This document shows, in pieces, positions 27,601 through 34,676 of a DNA stretch of 34,686 nt. The DNA is taken from positions 1 to 34,686 of the forward strand of contig NZ_JBGQOJ010000031.1 of the NCBI RefSeq assembly GCF_052119585.1, in the 5' to 3' direction. A program made the translations under genes and the position numbers. How positions within the stretch are numbered: the first letter of the stretch is position 1; every line of letters begins with the position of its first letter. The notes beneath the pieces were generated by a model that saw only the letters and a program-made list of their open reading frames with translations, did not search any database and had not been told where the DNA came from. The stretch is from JBGQOJ01 sp052119585. GTDB lineage: Bacteria; Pseudomonadota; Alphaproteobacteria; Rhodobacterales; Rhodobacteraceae.

Positions 27601-30309
27601 TTCATCATCTACCAACACCTCGATCGGGGCGGCGAAAAGCGTCGATTCCAGCCGCACCGTCGTGTTCGGCTCGGCAGTGCCGCTGATCTCGACCGCCGCA
27701 ATGCCCGCAGCATCAATAGTCGCATCCGCAATATCGAATGCAGGCGCTGGCGGAATATCCAGATCGACATTCACCTGCACCGTGGGTGAGGCGGAAGAGG
27801 CATTGCCTGCCGCATCCGTCGCCACCGCAATGATCGTGTTCTGCGAAAACTCCGTTCCTGGCGTGACCGCGATATCAAAGCTCCACATCGTGCCGCTCAC
27901 ATCCGCCTGCCCGACGGTGCCATCGACATTCACTTCAACGCTCGTCCCGGCCTCGGTCGTGCCGGTGATCGTGTAGGTGTCATTCGTCACATCCGCGAGG
28001 CCGACAAAGTTGTCCCCCGCGACCACATCAATCGTAGGCGCGGCAGGGGCAGATGCATCCACCACCCGATCCGCCGTTGCAGTGGGCGAGGTATTGCCTG
28101 CAGCGTCCGTCGATGTCGCCGTGATGGTGTAGCTGTCATCTCCGGCAGCGCTCAGGTCCAGCGCAGCCGTTGTCCAGACGCCTTCATCATCTACCGATAC
28201 CTCGATCGGGGCAGCGAAAAGCGTCGATTCCAGCTGTACCGTCGTATCCGGCTCGGCAGTGCCGCTGATCACGACCGACGCAATGCCCGCAGCATCAATG
28301 GTTGCATCCGCAATATCGAAGGCCGGCGCAGCAGGTGCAGATGCATCCACCACCCGATCCGCCGTTGCGGCGGGTGAGGTATTGCCTGCCGCGTCCGTCG
28401 ATGTCGCCGTAATGGTGTAGCTGTCATCTCCGGCAGCGCTCAGGTCCAGCGCACCCGTCGTCCAGACGCCTTCACCATCCACCGATACCTCGATCGGGGC
28501 AGCGAAAAGCGTCGATTCCAGCCGTACCGTCGTATCCGGCTCGGCAGTGCCGCTGATCTCAACCGCCGCAATGCCCGCAGCGTCAATAGTCGCATCCGCA
28601 ATATCGAAGGCAGGCGCGACGGGTGGCAGCGCGTCGATCTGGTAGCTGGGCGCGCCAAGTGCTGCAGAGGATGTCACCCCATCGGCAGTCGCCGTTGCGA
28701 CGACCGTGACTGTTCCCTCGGCCTCGCCTGCGGCAAGATAGCTGGCACCGCTGAAATCGACACTCCATGCGCCGGTTTCATCCACGGCGGTCGCACGGGT
28801 CGCTTCGCCGAGTTCGACCACAACGGTCGATCCGGCACGCCCCGTGCCGCTGATCGTGATGGCGGTGCCTTCGGCGACAGGGTCAGACAGGGAGGTAGAG
28901 CCGGTGATCACCGGACGCAGACCGACGGTGGTGGCGATCGTTTCGGTCACTACTGTCGTCGCAAGCGCCGAAGTCTCCGATGTATCCCCGACCGAGGTTG
29001 TGACCGCCTCTGTTAGATCCCCCTGCACCGCGGTCTGGACCTGTTCCAGCGTGGCCAGATCCTCCGCCGTATCAATCTCGGTCGCCACATCAGCGATCAC
29101 ATTGGCAAGATCCGTGGGGTTTACTTGAATGCCGTCGCCCGCCGCCGTCAGCGCAGCCTCGATCGCCGTGGCCGAGGTGAAGGGATCTTCGCCACCGTCG
29201 GTCAGGTCTGCGGTCAGTGCCGACAGCACGCTATCCACTGCCGCCTGATCGCCCGGGGCCGCGGCGGTGACAAGGTTGATCACCGCAGCCACCTTGGCGG
29301 CAGCCTGCAATTGCGTTGTGTCACCGCTTTCAGCAAGCGCGGCAGGGTCAACCGTCAGCAGCTCGGCGGCATCCCCCTCCAGACCCAGCGAGGATGCGAC
29401 ACTTGCCGTGGCATCCGCCACCGAGATCGGCGTGTCGGTACCCGCCGTATCCGCGACCAGCTTTTGCACCAGCGTTGTCAGCGGGGTGATATTCGTCGAT
29501 CCGGCAGGGGCGGTCAGCGTGCCGGTGAAAGTTTCGCCTGTCGAAATATCGATGCCGCCGATGGTCACAAGCGGCACATCGTCGGGGAAAATCGCTGTGT
29601 TGAAGCTGCCGTCGCTGCCGGTGACGGTCTGGATTTCGCCTGCGTCCAGCACACGGTTGCCGTTGGCATCACCGTAAACCGTGGCACCTGACAGATACCC
29701 GTCGACCGCAAAGCCCAGTTCCACCGGGTCAGGGGTCGTGCCCCCGCCACCGCCATCACCGCCGCCACCACCGGCGGCCGCAGCCAGCAGCGCCAGCCCA
29801 CCGGCGCCCGCACCCAGTGCCGCAAAACTGTCCCCGCCATCGGTGGGAGAGATTTCGGCGGCAGCGACCATCACCGCCTCGGCAGCGGGGCCAGACAGCA
29901 GGATCGCCCCGTCATCGCCCACCGAGATATTGTCGCGCCCAATCCGAAGCTGCCGCCCGTCGGCCAGGGTGATGATGACCGAGCCGTCATCCTGCAAGGC
30001 GACATCGACCACACCGGCGATACTCTCTGCCGCAACCGGCCCCTCCTGCGCCGCCGCCATGCCGGCCATCGGCACGATCAGCGAGATCACCCCCAGACCC
30101 TGCGCAATCCTGCGGCTGTTCTTGCGCGCCCAGGCTTTCAGGAATTTCCGCCGCGCGTCTGGCCTTTGCGGAATCCGCACCGCCTCCGCATCTGACAGCG
30201 CATCCGGCTGCAGATCATGCGACAAAAACACACCCGGCAGGGCGCAACCGCGATCAAGGGCAGGGTTGATACGGATGGTCTTGCGGGGGGTCGGGGCCTG
30301 ATAGGTCAA
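24664..30309 (-). CDS. Giant Ig-like repeat surface protein, presumed type I secretion substrate
   Basis: This 1881-residue acidic protein is the presumed cargo of the adjacent exporter. Layout: hydrophobic segment at about 70-88; Bap/LapA-like prefix (VIITLADGRQLRIG) at about 100-140; a second hydrophobic Ala/Gly stretch (163-181) and Gly linker; a DGYLSGATVYGDANGN domain from 201; a helical region to about 460; seven Ig-like domains (465-1142); a beta-rich region (about 1261-1640); and a C-terminal part with GGFDIVSGFD and a hydrophobic end (IALQLPLV), the form of a type I signal. No RTX nonapeptides were seen. Only two Cys are present, which suits export. The start is TTG at 30309, 6 bases after GGAGA; no ATG is nearby in frame. 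Likely role: adhesion, matrix or S-layer-like coat. Confidence 0.85.
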   Translation of the reverse strand: MTYQAPTPRKTIRINPALDRGCALPGVFLSHDLQPDALSDAEAVRIPQRPDARRKFLKAWARKNSRRIAQGLGVISLIVPMAGMAAAQEGPVAAESIAGVVDVALQDDGSVIITLADGRQLRIGRDNISVGDDGAILLSGPAAEAVMVAAAEISPTDGGDSFAALGAGAGGLALLAAAAGGGGGDGGGGGTTPDPVELGFAVDGYLSGATVYGDANGNRVLDAGEIQTVTGSDGSFNTAIFPDDVPLVTIGGIDISTGETFTGTLTAPAGSTNITPLTTLVQKLVADTAGTDTPISVADATASVASSLGLEGDAAELLTVDPAALAESGDTTQLQAAAKVAAVINLVTAAAPGDQAAVDSVLSALTADLTDGGEDPFTSATAIEAALTAAGDGIQVNPTDLANVIADVATEIDTAEDLATLEQVQTAVQGDLTEAVTTSVGDTSETSALATTVVTETIATTVGLRPVITGSTSLSDPVAEGTAITISGTGRAGSTVVVELGEATRATAVDETGAWSVDFSGASYLAAGEAEGTVTVVATATADGVTSSAALGAPSYQIDALPPVAPAFDIADATIDAAGIAAVEISGTAEPDTTVRLESTLFAAPIEVSVDGEGVWTTGALDLSAAGDDSYTITATSTDAAGNTSPAATADRVVDASAPAAPAFDIADATIDAAGIASVVISGTAEPDTTVQLESTLFAAPIEVSVDDEGVWTTAALDLSAAGDDSYTITATSTDAAGNTSPTATADRVVDASAPAAPTIDVVAGDNFVGLADVTNDTYTITGTTEAGTSVEVNVDGTVGQADVSGTMWSFDIAVTPGTEFSQNTIIAVATDAAGNASSASPTVQVNVDLDIPPAPAFDIADATIDAAGIAAVEISGTAEPNTTVRLESTLFAAPIEVLVDDEGVWTTAALDLSAAGDDSYTITATSTDAAGNTSPTATADRVVDACAPAAPTIDVVAGDNFVGLAEVTNDAYTITGTTEAGTSVAVSVDGTVGQADVSGTMWSYAIAVTPGTEFSQNTIFAVATDAAGNASPASATVQVNVDLDIPPQPIFDALDGTIDAAGITSVVISGSGEPNTTVVLESTLFANPVEVAVDANSQWTTDPLDLTDATDAVYTITATSMDAAGNTSPSATAERVVDVVPDGTAVITVFDDTTSEAYTVDTLVVYDNEELTLIGDNGLNEFLPGTITGVPENTQMTLTIKDGSGADLAGPFTAQTDASGNFEFAVADTVFEGLDPMTQAAVVTVSGGGASFGFQVIVNSGLGDPASGQFLAGGAVIEPFTDIGVFGAEGATTRTILEGQEMTNGQTVVIAEIIDTADTDSEQYTAILVYDGETSAPIRSFAFDGGAGADVTARTTKIDVRADGLVLTQLNVVDDGNGNLSQGDPLFTVYNIPAASVAAAIPDGSGTEVNINTGAAGVTSTPITLADFGGVLPEGEFYDLDFLADAPGNPVFIAVRDTIAEGNSVTAAVIGTIDTANGEVTTREIATTDVAPFGDYDRAAVFDLIETDIDGNYVSLTLSAADEGDGFTRTQTYDFATEKFTGGTLGIDNNRDLMVATEFREVLDGGDQNIGTDDDVIIVGNQTADAGIVQLNVTGGVATLAISTQALLSFFDGVPDVGTEPILVQFDLFVAGSVAPDLGTLTGGTYTAADPAGALSAYSTGIETTRITLDIDLQGLRALATPPETLDLASVDVGGTDGSTFYGLGVGFVEGVDPVFDGFERVGGVEDFGRKTVVLENSQGRGGFDIVSGFDSSNDDASKQDLLVIEADFGNFRGDGIATVGESPVTLGSDTGIVIFEGVTEDDDLAVIARADAANLGLAQDESIIVVTANEDEAALWTLTFDGTDYQSDSFGRLTGVTSDDLASFTDDGFTNIALQLPLV
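26884..28623 (-). repeat. Six Ig-like repeats in an A-A-B-A-B-A order
   Basis: Within the giant gene, 96-residue A units start at 28623, 28335, 27753 and 27171 and 98-residue B units start at 28047 and 27465. The A units share FDIADATIDAAGI and STDAAGNTSP; the B units share DVVAGDNFVGLA and TPGTEFSQNTI. The 582-bp pair 28335-27754 and 27753-27172 (A+B each) is a near-identical tandem copy, with roughly 8 differences in 96 and 11 in 98 residues. The last A unit has diverged most. Such repeats change number by recombination and can be collapsed in short-read assemblies. Confidence 0.9.
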
Positions 30310-30648
30310 ATGTCTCTCCAGTTCAGAGTGGGGGGCAATCGGAATGTGGGGCAGAGTTCAGGGCAGTGGCGCGCGACGGACAGGCCTGCCGGATGACAGC
30401 TGTCGGTCCCGCAACGCCCAAAGGGACCGCCAGCAATCGCAATTGGGGTTTCAGTCGCAACAAACCATCATCCATTTCCCTAAACAGCGCAGGTCGTCAG
30501 CCGAGACCCTTACACAAGGGCAAGGTTTCGCGATTTCTAAGGTTTCTTCACCCCCCTTTAGGGGGGTTGTGCCAGAAAAATCTCGTGTAATATTTGAAAC
30601 TTAGAATGAAATGAAGATGACGAACACCCAAAGCCCTTCAGGAGCCCC
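30310..30648. promoter_or_regulatory. Divergent promoter region with palindromes
   Basis: This 339-bp gap separates the giant secreted protein gene (minus) from the LuxR-hydrolase gene (plus). It holds GACAGCTGTC (30395-30404, a perfect 10-bp palindrome) next to CAGGCCTG (30381-30388), with GACAG repeated 16 bases apart. A perfect CCCCCCTTTAGGGGGG dyad lies at 30551-30566. Just after it are TTGTGC (30567) and TAATAT (30588), a weak promoter-like pair for the plus strand with a short 15-base spacer. These are candidates for operator sites of the divergent regulator; none is proven. Confidence 0.4.
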
Positions 30649-32193
30649 ATGAACAAGCATATGAAGCGGCTCCCGCGTCTGGCACGAACGTTGCGCACGG
30701 CCCTGCCCTCATGGGCAGATGACACGATCGAGGAAAACCTCACAAAGGCCTCTGCCGATACGGCGGAAGAGCGGTTCTTTTACCGCACCTTCGGGCACAG
30801 TCACCTGTCGGTCGGACTTTATGATCAGGCCAACGGATTGGTCACATCCGATCCGATGGGGCATCCGTTCCCACCTCGGCTTGTCCGTCCCGAAGGGCAA
30901 AAGTCGGGCAGCGGTTTTATTCTTGCGGATGATGGCTTGTACTTTACGTTTGACGGCCTTGACCGCTGGCCGGATGTGCCGTCATCCGCGGCATTCGTTG
31001 CGGCCCATATCTCGCCCGCACAACTGGTCTCGATCGCCGTGGGCACCGCGCCGCACGGCAAGCTGACGCCAAGCGAATTCCAGCTTGTCGGACTTTTGCT
31101 GGAAGGGCTTGACCTGAAAACCGCCGCCGCCCGCGTCGGTGCCACCTATGACACCAAACGCAAGCAGATCCAAAAAGTATTGGAAAAGCTGGCACTGAAT
31201 TCCCAGACAGCACTTGTGCGCACATTGGCCCTGGATCTAACGGTCTGGCTTGTGAACGAACTTCTCGCCCAGCCGGCCCATGATGCCGAAACGCTCCTGG
31301 CCAAAAAGCACTATGGCAAGACCATCACAATCAACCGGATCAGCGTCGCGGATAGCCCCGAGATCCCGATCTGGGATTTCGGGGCCAGATCAGGGCGTCC
31401 GGTGCTTTATTTTCATAGCATGCTTGCGCCTGTCATTCTTACCCGTGACCTACACAGCAAACTCATGGCGCAGAACCTGCGGCTTTTGATGATGCCTCGC
31501 CATTTCGTCGGCCTCGAAAGCGCGATGAGCCCCGATATCCGTCAGGCCCGCACGATATCCTCGCTCGCCCGCGCGCTTGATTACCTGTCCGAGGATAAAC
31601 TGCTTTGTATCGGTGACAGCGCCGGCTGTGGCTGGGCCGCCCGTTTTGTGGCGGCAAATCCCGACAGGGTGTCCGGTCTGGTTCTTGCATCAACACCGCA
31701 GGCCTTGCCGGTGACCGACCAGCGGACCCTCTTCGCCGAGGTTTCGGCACGGATCAAACAGGATCACTTCGTCGTCAGCGGCATGACACGGCTTTACAAC
31801 ACTATCGCCCGCGCCCCCGGCCTGGCCCAGCGCGCCCTGTCCTACATGTATCGCCAGTCCCCCGCCGATCTGGCAACGCTCGACGCGGCATTCATCGACG
31901 GCCAGCTGGCCGATTGGCTGCGGCTGATCGCCAATCAGGCAATCCATACCTCGATGGACGAGGTGATGAACCTGCAACGCAACTGGACGCATGACCTGCG
32001 TTCGATCCCCGTCCCGTTGCTTTTCCTGCATGGCAACCAAGACCCGATCTGTCCAGCATCCTCGGCACAGGACATGGCCGACATGATGCCGAATGCCGCG
32101 ATCCACCGCTTCAATGATGCGGGCCATTTCCTGCTGGGACAAAAGTTTGACGAGATTTGCCGGATGCTATCTGACGACCGACGTTTGCCGTGA
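30649..32193 (+). CDS. LuxR-type HTH fused to an alpha/beta hydrolase
   Basis: This 514-residue protein joins two parts. Residues about 138-190 form a LuxR/GerE-like helix-turn-helix (KLTPSEFQLVGLLLEG, then KTAAARVGATYDTKRKQIQK and LEKLALNSQTALVRTL). Residues about 225-510 form an alpha/beta hydrolase with a complete triad: Ser324 in GDSAGCG, Asp465 in HGNQDPICP and His493 in AGHFLL. The N-terminal 130 residues are of unknown type. The DNA-binding part in the middle, followed by an enzyme domain, suggests either a regulator that senses a small ester or lactone through its hydrolase fold, or an enzyme tethered to its operator. SD AGGAG precedes the ATG. It is divergent from the secretion locus and is the likely local regulator. 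Confidence 0.85.
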   Translation: MNKHMKRLPRLARTLRTALPSWADDTIEENLTKASADTAEERFFYRTFGHSHLSVGLYDQANGLVTSDPMGHPFPPRLVRPEGQKSGSGFILADDGLYFTFDGLDRWPDVPSSAAFVAAHISPAQLVSIAVGTAPHGKLTPSEFQLVGLLLEGLDLKTAAARVGATYDTKRKQIQKVLEKLALNSQTALVRTLALDLTVWLVNELLAQPAHDAETLLAKKHYGKTITINRISVADSPEIPIWDFGARSGRPVLYFHSMLAPVILTRDLHSKLMAQNLRLLMMPRHFVGLESAMSPDIRQARTISSLARALDYLSEDKLLCIGDSAGCGWAARFVAANPDRVSGLVLASTPQALPVTDQRTLFAEVSARIKQDHFVVSGMTRLYNTIARAPGLAQRALSYMYRQSPADLATLDAAFIDGQLADWLRLIANQAIHTSMDEVMNLQRNWTHDLRSIPVPLLFLHGNQDPICPASSAQDMADMMPNAAIHRFNDAGHFLLGQKFDEICRMLSDDRRLP

Positions 32194-32293
32194 AACAACC
32201 TCGGCTCTGACTGAAGGGTCGTCTTTCGTTGCGGCAGCGTGGGGTCGTTTGCCCCCCACTGGAATTCCCGAACACAACCTCAAGCAGCGATCG

Positions 32294-32781
32294 ATGACAG
32301 AAGATGCATTTCCCGGCTGGCGCGGCACAAACATCGTCGGAGTGCACAAGGGCGGAAAGGTCATGATCGTGGGCGACGGGTAGATCAGCCTTGGCAAAAC
32401 CGCAATCAAGAGCAACGCCCGCAAAGTCTGCGGGCTTTCTCCCGTTGCTCAAGATGTGATCTGCGGATTTGGGGCATCCACAGCGAATGCCTTCACCCTG
32501 CTGGAACGGCTGGACAGCAAACTCGAAGCCTCGCCAGGGCAATTCGCTCGCGCCAACGTGAATCTGGCCAAGGACTGGTGCACCGAAAATACCTGCAAAA
32601 ACTGGAGGCAATTCTGATCGTCAGCGACGGCAATGACCTTTTCGTGATCACCGGCGCGGGCGACGTCCTGACGCCCAAACATGACATTGCCGTCAGGGGA
32701 TCGGGCGGCAACTCTGCGTTGGCAGGTGGCGGTGTGATGATGACCAACGGCAACCTGTCGGTGGAAAGAATCGACGGATGA
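32294..32781 (+). pseudogene. hslV: Degraded hslV (ATP-dependent protease peptidase subunit)
   Basis: Translation gives MTEDAFPGWRGTNIV, with the catalytic Thr in the GT motif, then VGDG followed by TAG (32381-32383) where relatives have Gln (GDGQVSLG), then ISLGKTAIKSNARKV and DAFTL-like NAFTLLERLDSKLE. After LAKDW the frame breaks at a short A run (32586-32589), where one base seems lost, and resumes as EAILIVSDGND, VITGAGDVL and GSGGNSALA. The end is also wrong: relatives continue for some 30 residues after the segment here reading NLSVERIDG. One stop, one frameshift and a missing C-terminus make it non-functional. No hslU lies in the window. A working copy is presumably elsewhere. Confidence 0.85.
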
Positions 32782-33154
32782 TGGAAGGCGACGATATCCG
32801 CGCCGCTGTCGCCAGCGGTCTGATCGACGAAAAACGGGCCGGCGGCCTGATCGGCCTCTCCGACAGCCGCCGCGACGCGCGAGAACCTTGCCGCAGGTGA
32901 CGAACCCTTTAAGCTTCTCAAAGAGTTCAACGAGATTTTCATCGTCATCGGCCTGCTGAGCCTGTCCACCGGCGGGTTGCGTGGTCGCCGTAGTGCTGGC
33001 GGATCAGGTCGCAGGCTGGCAGCGCTCCACCGTCCTCATCGGTCTTGAGGGCAGCAGCATTTTGTGGCTTTTGCAGAAATAATTCGTGCGCAAACGGCGG
33101 ATGGTCACCCTCGCAATCGCCCTTTCAGTGATGTTAGCCAGCAACGCGGCAAGC
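32778..33154 (+). pseudogene. Frameshifted membrane-protein gene remnant
   Basis: A frame starting MMEGDDIRAAVASGLIDEKR runs to a stop, but continues after a shift near 32880 as ENLAAGDEPFKLLKEFNEIF and IVIGLLSLSTGG, and after another shift near 32970 as VAVVLADQVAGWQR, then ILWLLQK, a stop (TAA) and FVRKRRMVTLAIALSVML. Read together these resemble an alphaproteobacterial multi-helix membrane protein of unknown function (DUF2157-like in style). Two frameshifts and a stop show decay. It abuts the end of the hslV relic. The 3' limit is approximate. Confidence 0.6.
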
Positions 33155-33282
33155 GTTTTTTCATCAGGTTGCCCCCTTTATTTCGCCACGCAAAATTTGT
33201 TGTATTGCCTACATTCACTTTCCGATCGGCACTCTTAGTATCTTTTGACACGATGACTTTGGGTTCCCAGCACTGCAACGTA

Positions 33283-33309
33283 TGACGTCTATTCGATATA
33301 GTTACGTCA
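33283..33309. promoter_or_regulatory. TGACGT/ACGTCA inverted repeat before the FadL-type gene
   Basis: TGACGT (33283-33288) and ACGTCA (33304-33309) form a perfect 6-bp dyad with a 15-base spacer; CTAT and ATAG inside extend it imperfectly. It ends 12 bases before the start codon, a position suited to a repressor. The regulator is unknown. Confidence 0.35.
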
Positions 33310-33321
33310 GGAACCTGTTAG

Positions 33322-34508
33322 ATGAAAAACGCCATTGTGCTTGGGTCTGTGCTTCTACTCACTACAAGCATCGCACAAGCAGGCGGGCTTGACCGCGCAG
33401 GAAACGCCTATTCGGTTTTGTTCGAAGACGGCAACTATGCACAGCTGTCCTTTTCTTCGACGACACCGGATGTCAGCGGTGATTTTCCTGATGTCGTTGG
33501 CGGCGGATCGACAAAGAATATGGCTAACAGCTACACTTCGCTGGGGTTCGCGCTCAAATACGGCATCACAGACAAGATCGACCTCGCTGTTTTTCTTAAC
33601 CAACCTTTCGGGGCCGACGCAGAATACACAACAGGCTTTTATGAGGGATTGACCGCAATTTGGGAAAGCAATCAAGCGGCAGCAGTTGTCAAGTATCAGG
33701 CCGCACCCCGAATTGCTGTCTATGGCGGTCTGCGCGCAGTACGGTCGAAGGCCGAGATCATGATCCCCGACCAGTTGATCCGTGCCGGTATCGCGAGCCA
33801 GATTCCAGATCCACTTCCTTCGATCAACCCTCTCCCCGACGCGCTACAAACTGCGATAGCACTAGTGCAGTCGCCCGATGGCGCGCTGGGCTATAGTGCC
33901 GAGACCGACCAGAATACACAGGTTGGCTATATCATCGGAGCAACCTATGAACGCCCCGAAATCGCACTTCGTGTCGCGCTGACCTATGAAAGCGGTCTGA
34001 CACATGATTTCGGTTCAAGCGAAACACTTCCAGCCATCGGTGCCGACAGTGCCAAAGGGACTTTCGACATTGAGATGCCGCAGTCTGTCACGCTCGACTT
34101 CCAGTCAGGCGTGGCCGCTGACACATTAGTGTTTGGTAGTGTCCGCTGGAGTGAATGGTCCGTTTGGGAGGTCCGACCAAGCATCTATGAAAGCCTGACG
34201 GGTGACCGTGTTACCGGGCTGGACAATGATGTTTACACATATCGGCTTGGCGTCGGGCGGCGTGTAAGCGATGATCTTTCAGTTTTTGCACCGTGACCTA
34301 CGAGGATGCCCAAGGCGGTATTTCGTCCCGTCTTGCACCGACAGACGGTTTGGCCAGCTATGGTATCGGTGGAAGCTACACCATAGACGCCGTTGAAATC
34401 ACAGGCGGCATTGAATATGCCGTGCTTGGAGACGCCAACGACGGTTTAACGGAGTTTCAAAACAATACGGCGCTCGGCTTTGGTCTCAATATTGGGTATA
34501 ATTTCTAA
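33322..34508 (+). pseudogene. FadL-type outer-membrane transport protein, frameshifted near the 3' end
   Basis: The first frame (33322-34296) encodes a signal peptide (MKNAIVLGSVLLLTTSIAQA) and a beta-barrel protein starting GGLDRAGNAYSVLFEDGNYA, typical of the OMPP1/FadL/TodX family that takes up hydrophobic compounds such as fatty acids. The frame ends at VFAP and a stop. The missing C-terminal strands continue in another frame from about 34293: VTYEDAQGGISSRLAPTDG, GGIEYAVLGD and a final GLNIGYNF, the aromatic end expected of an outer-membrane barrel. A single base lost near 34285-34292 explains the break. It is either a recent pseudogene or a sequencing error. The SD AGGA lies 9 bases before the ATG. 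Confidence 0.85.
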
Positions 34509-34595
34509 GATCGCAGTCTGCGCAGTGCCTGTTAGTATAGCTTCCATTGCATTGACAACGTGCTGGCCGAAGCGCAAATCGCAATTCTGCTGGTC

Positions 34596-34616
34596 GTGCC
34601 CTAACTCACAGGGCAC
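34596..34616 (+). terminator. Possible terminator after the FadL-type gene
   Basis: GTGCCCT and AGGGCAC form a perfect 7-bp stem with loop AACTCAC. A TTTTT run follows 6 bases later (34622-34626). It lies about 90 bases past the end of the porin reading frame. The gap between stem and T run makes it a weak candidate. Confidence 0.4.
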
Positions 34617-34666
34617 CTCGATTTTTACGAGTTTTCAGCTCCACACCTCGGCGCTACCGGTTTGAA

Positions 34667-34676
34667 GGTGGCCGGA
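34667..34676. repeat. GGTGGCCGGA decamer shared with the left end
   Basis: The decamer GGTGGCCGGA here, 10 bases from the window edge, is identical to positions 28-37 at the other edge, where it starts the 22-bp tandem repeats. It may be the beginning of a second related insertion-sequence end, cut off by the window. A single decamer is weak evidence. Confidence 0.3.

Noticed and set aside
26884..28623. Possible CRISPR-like array because of regular repeats
   Set aside because: The repeat period is about 290 bp, the repeats are in frame and encode Ig-like domains; there are no short repeats with unique spacers.
29125..30301. Plus-strand reading frames opposite the 5' end of the giant gene
   Set aside because: Repetitive Ala/Ser/Pro-rich shadows of a strongly supported gene on the other strand.
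34480..34665. 61-codon plus-strand frame after the porin
   Set aside because: It overlaps the porin C-terminus in another frame, has no start signals and no recognisable protein features.
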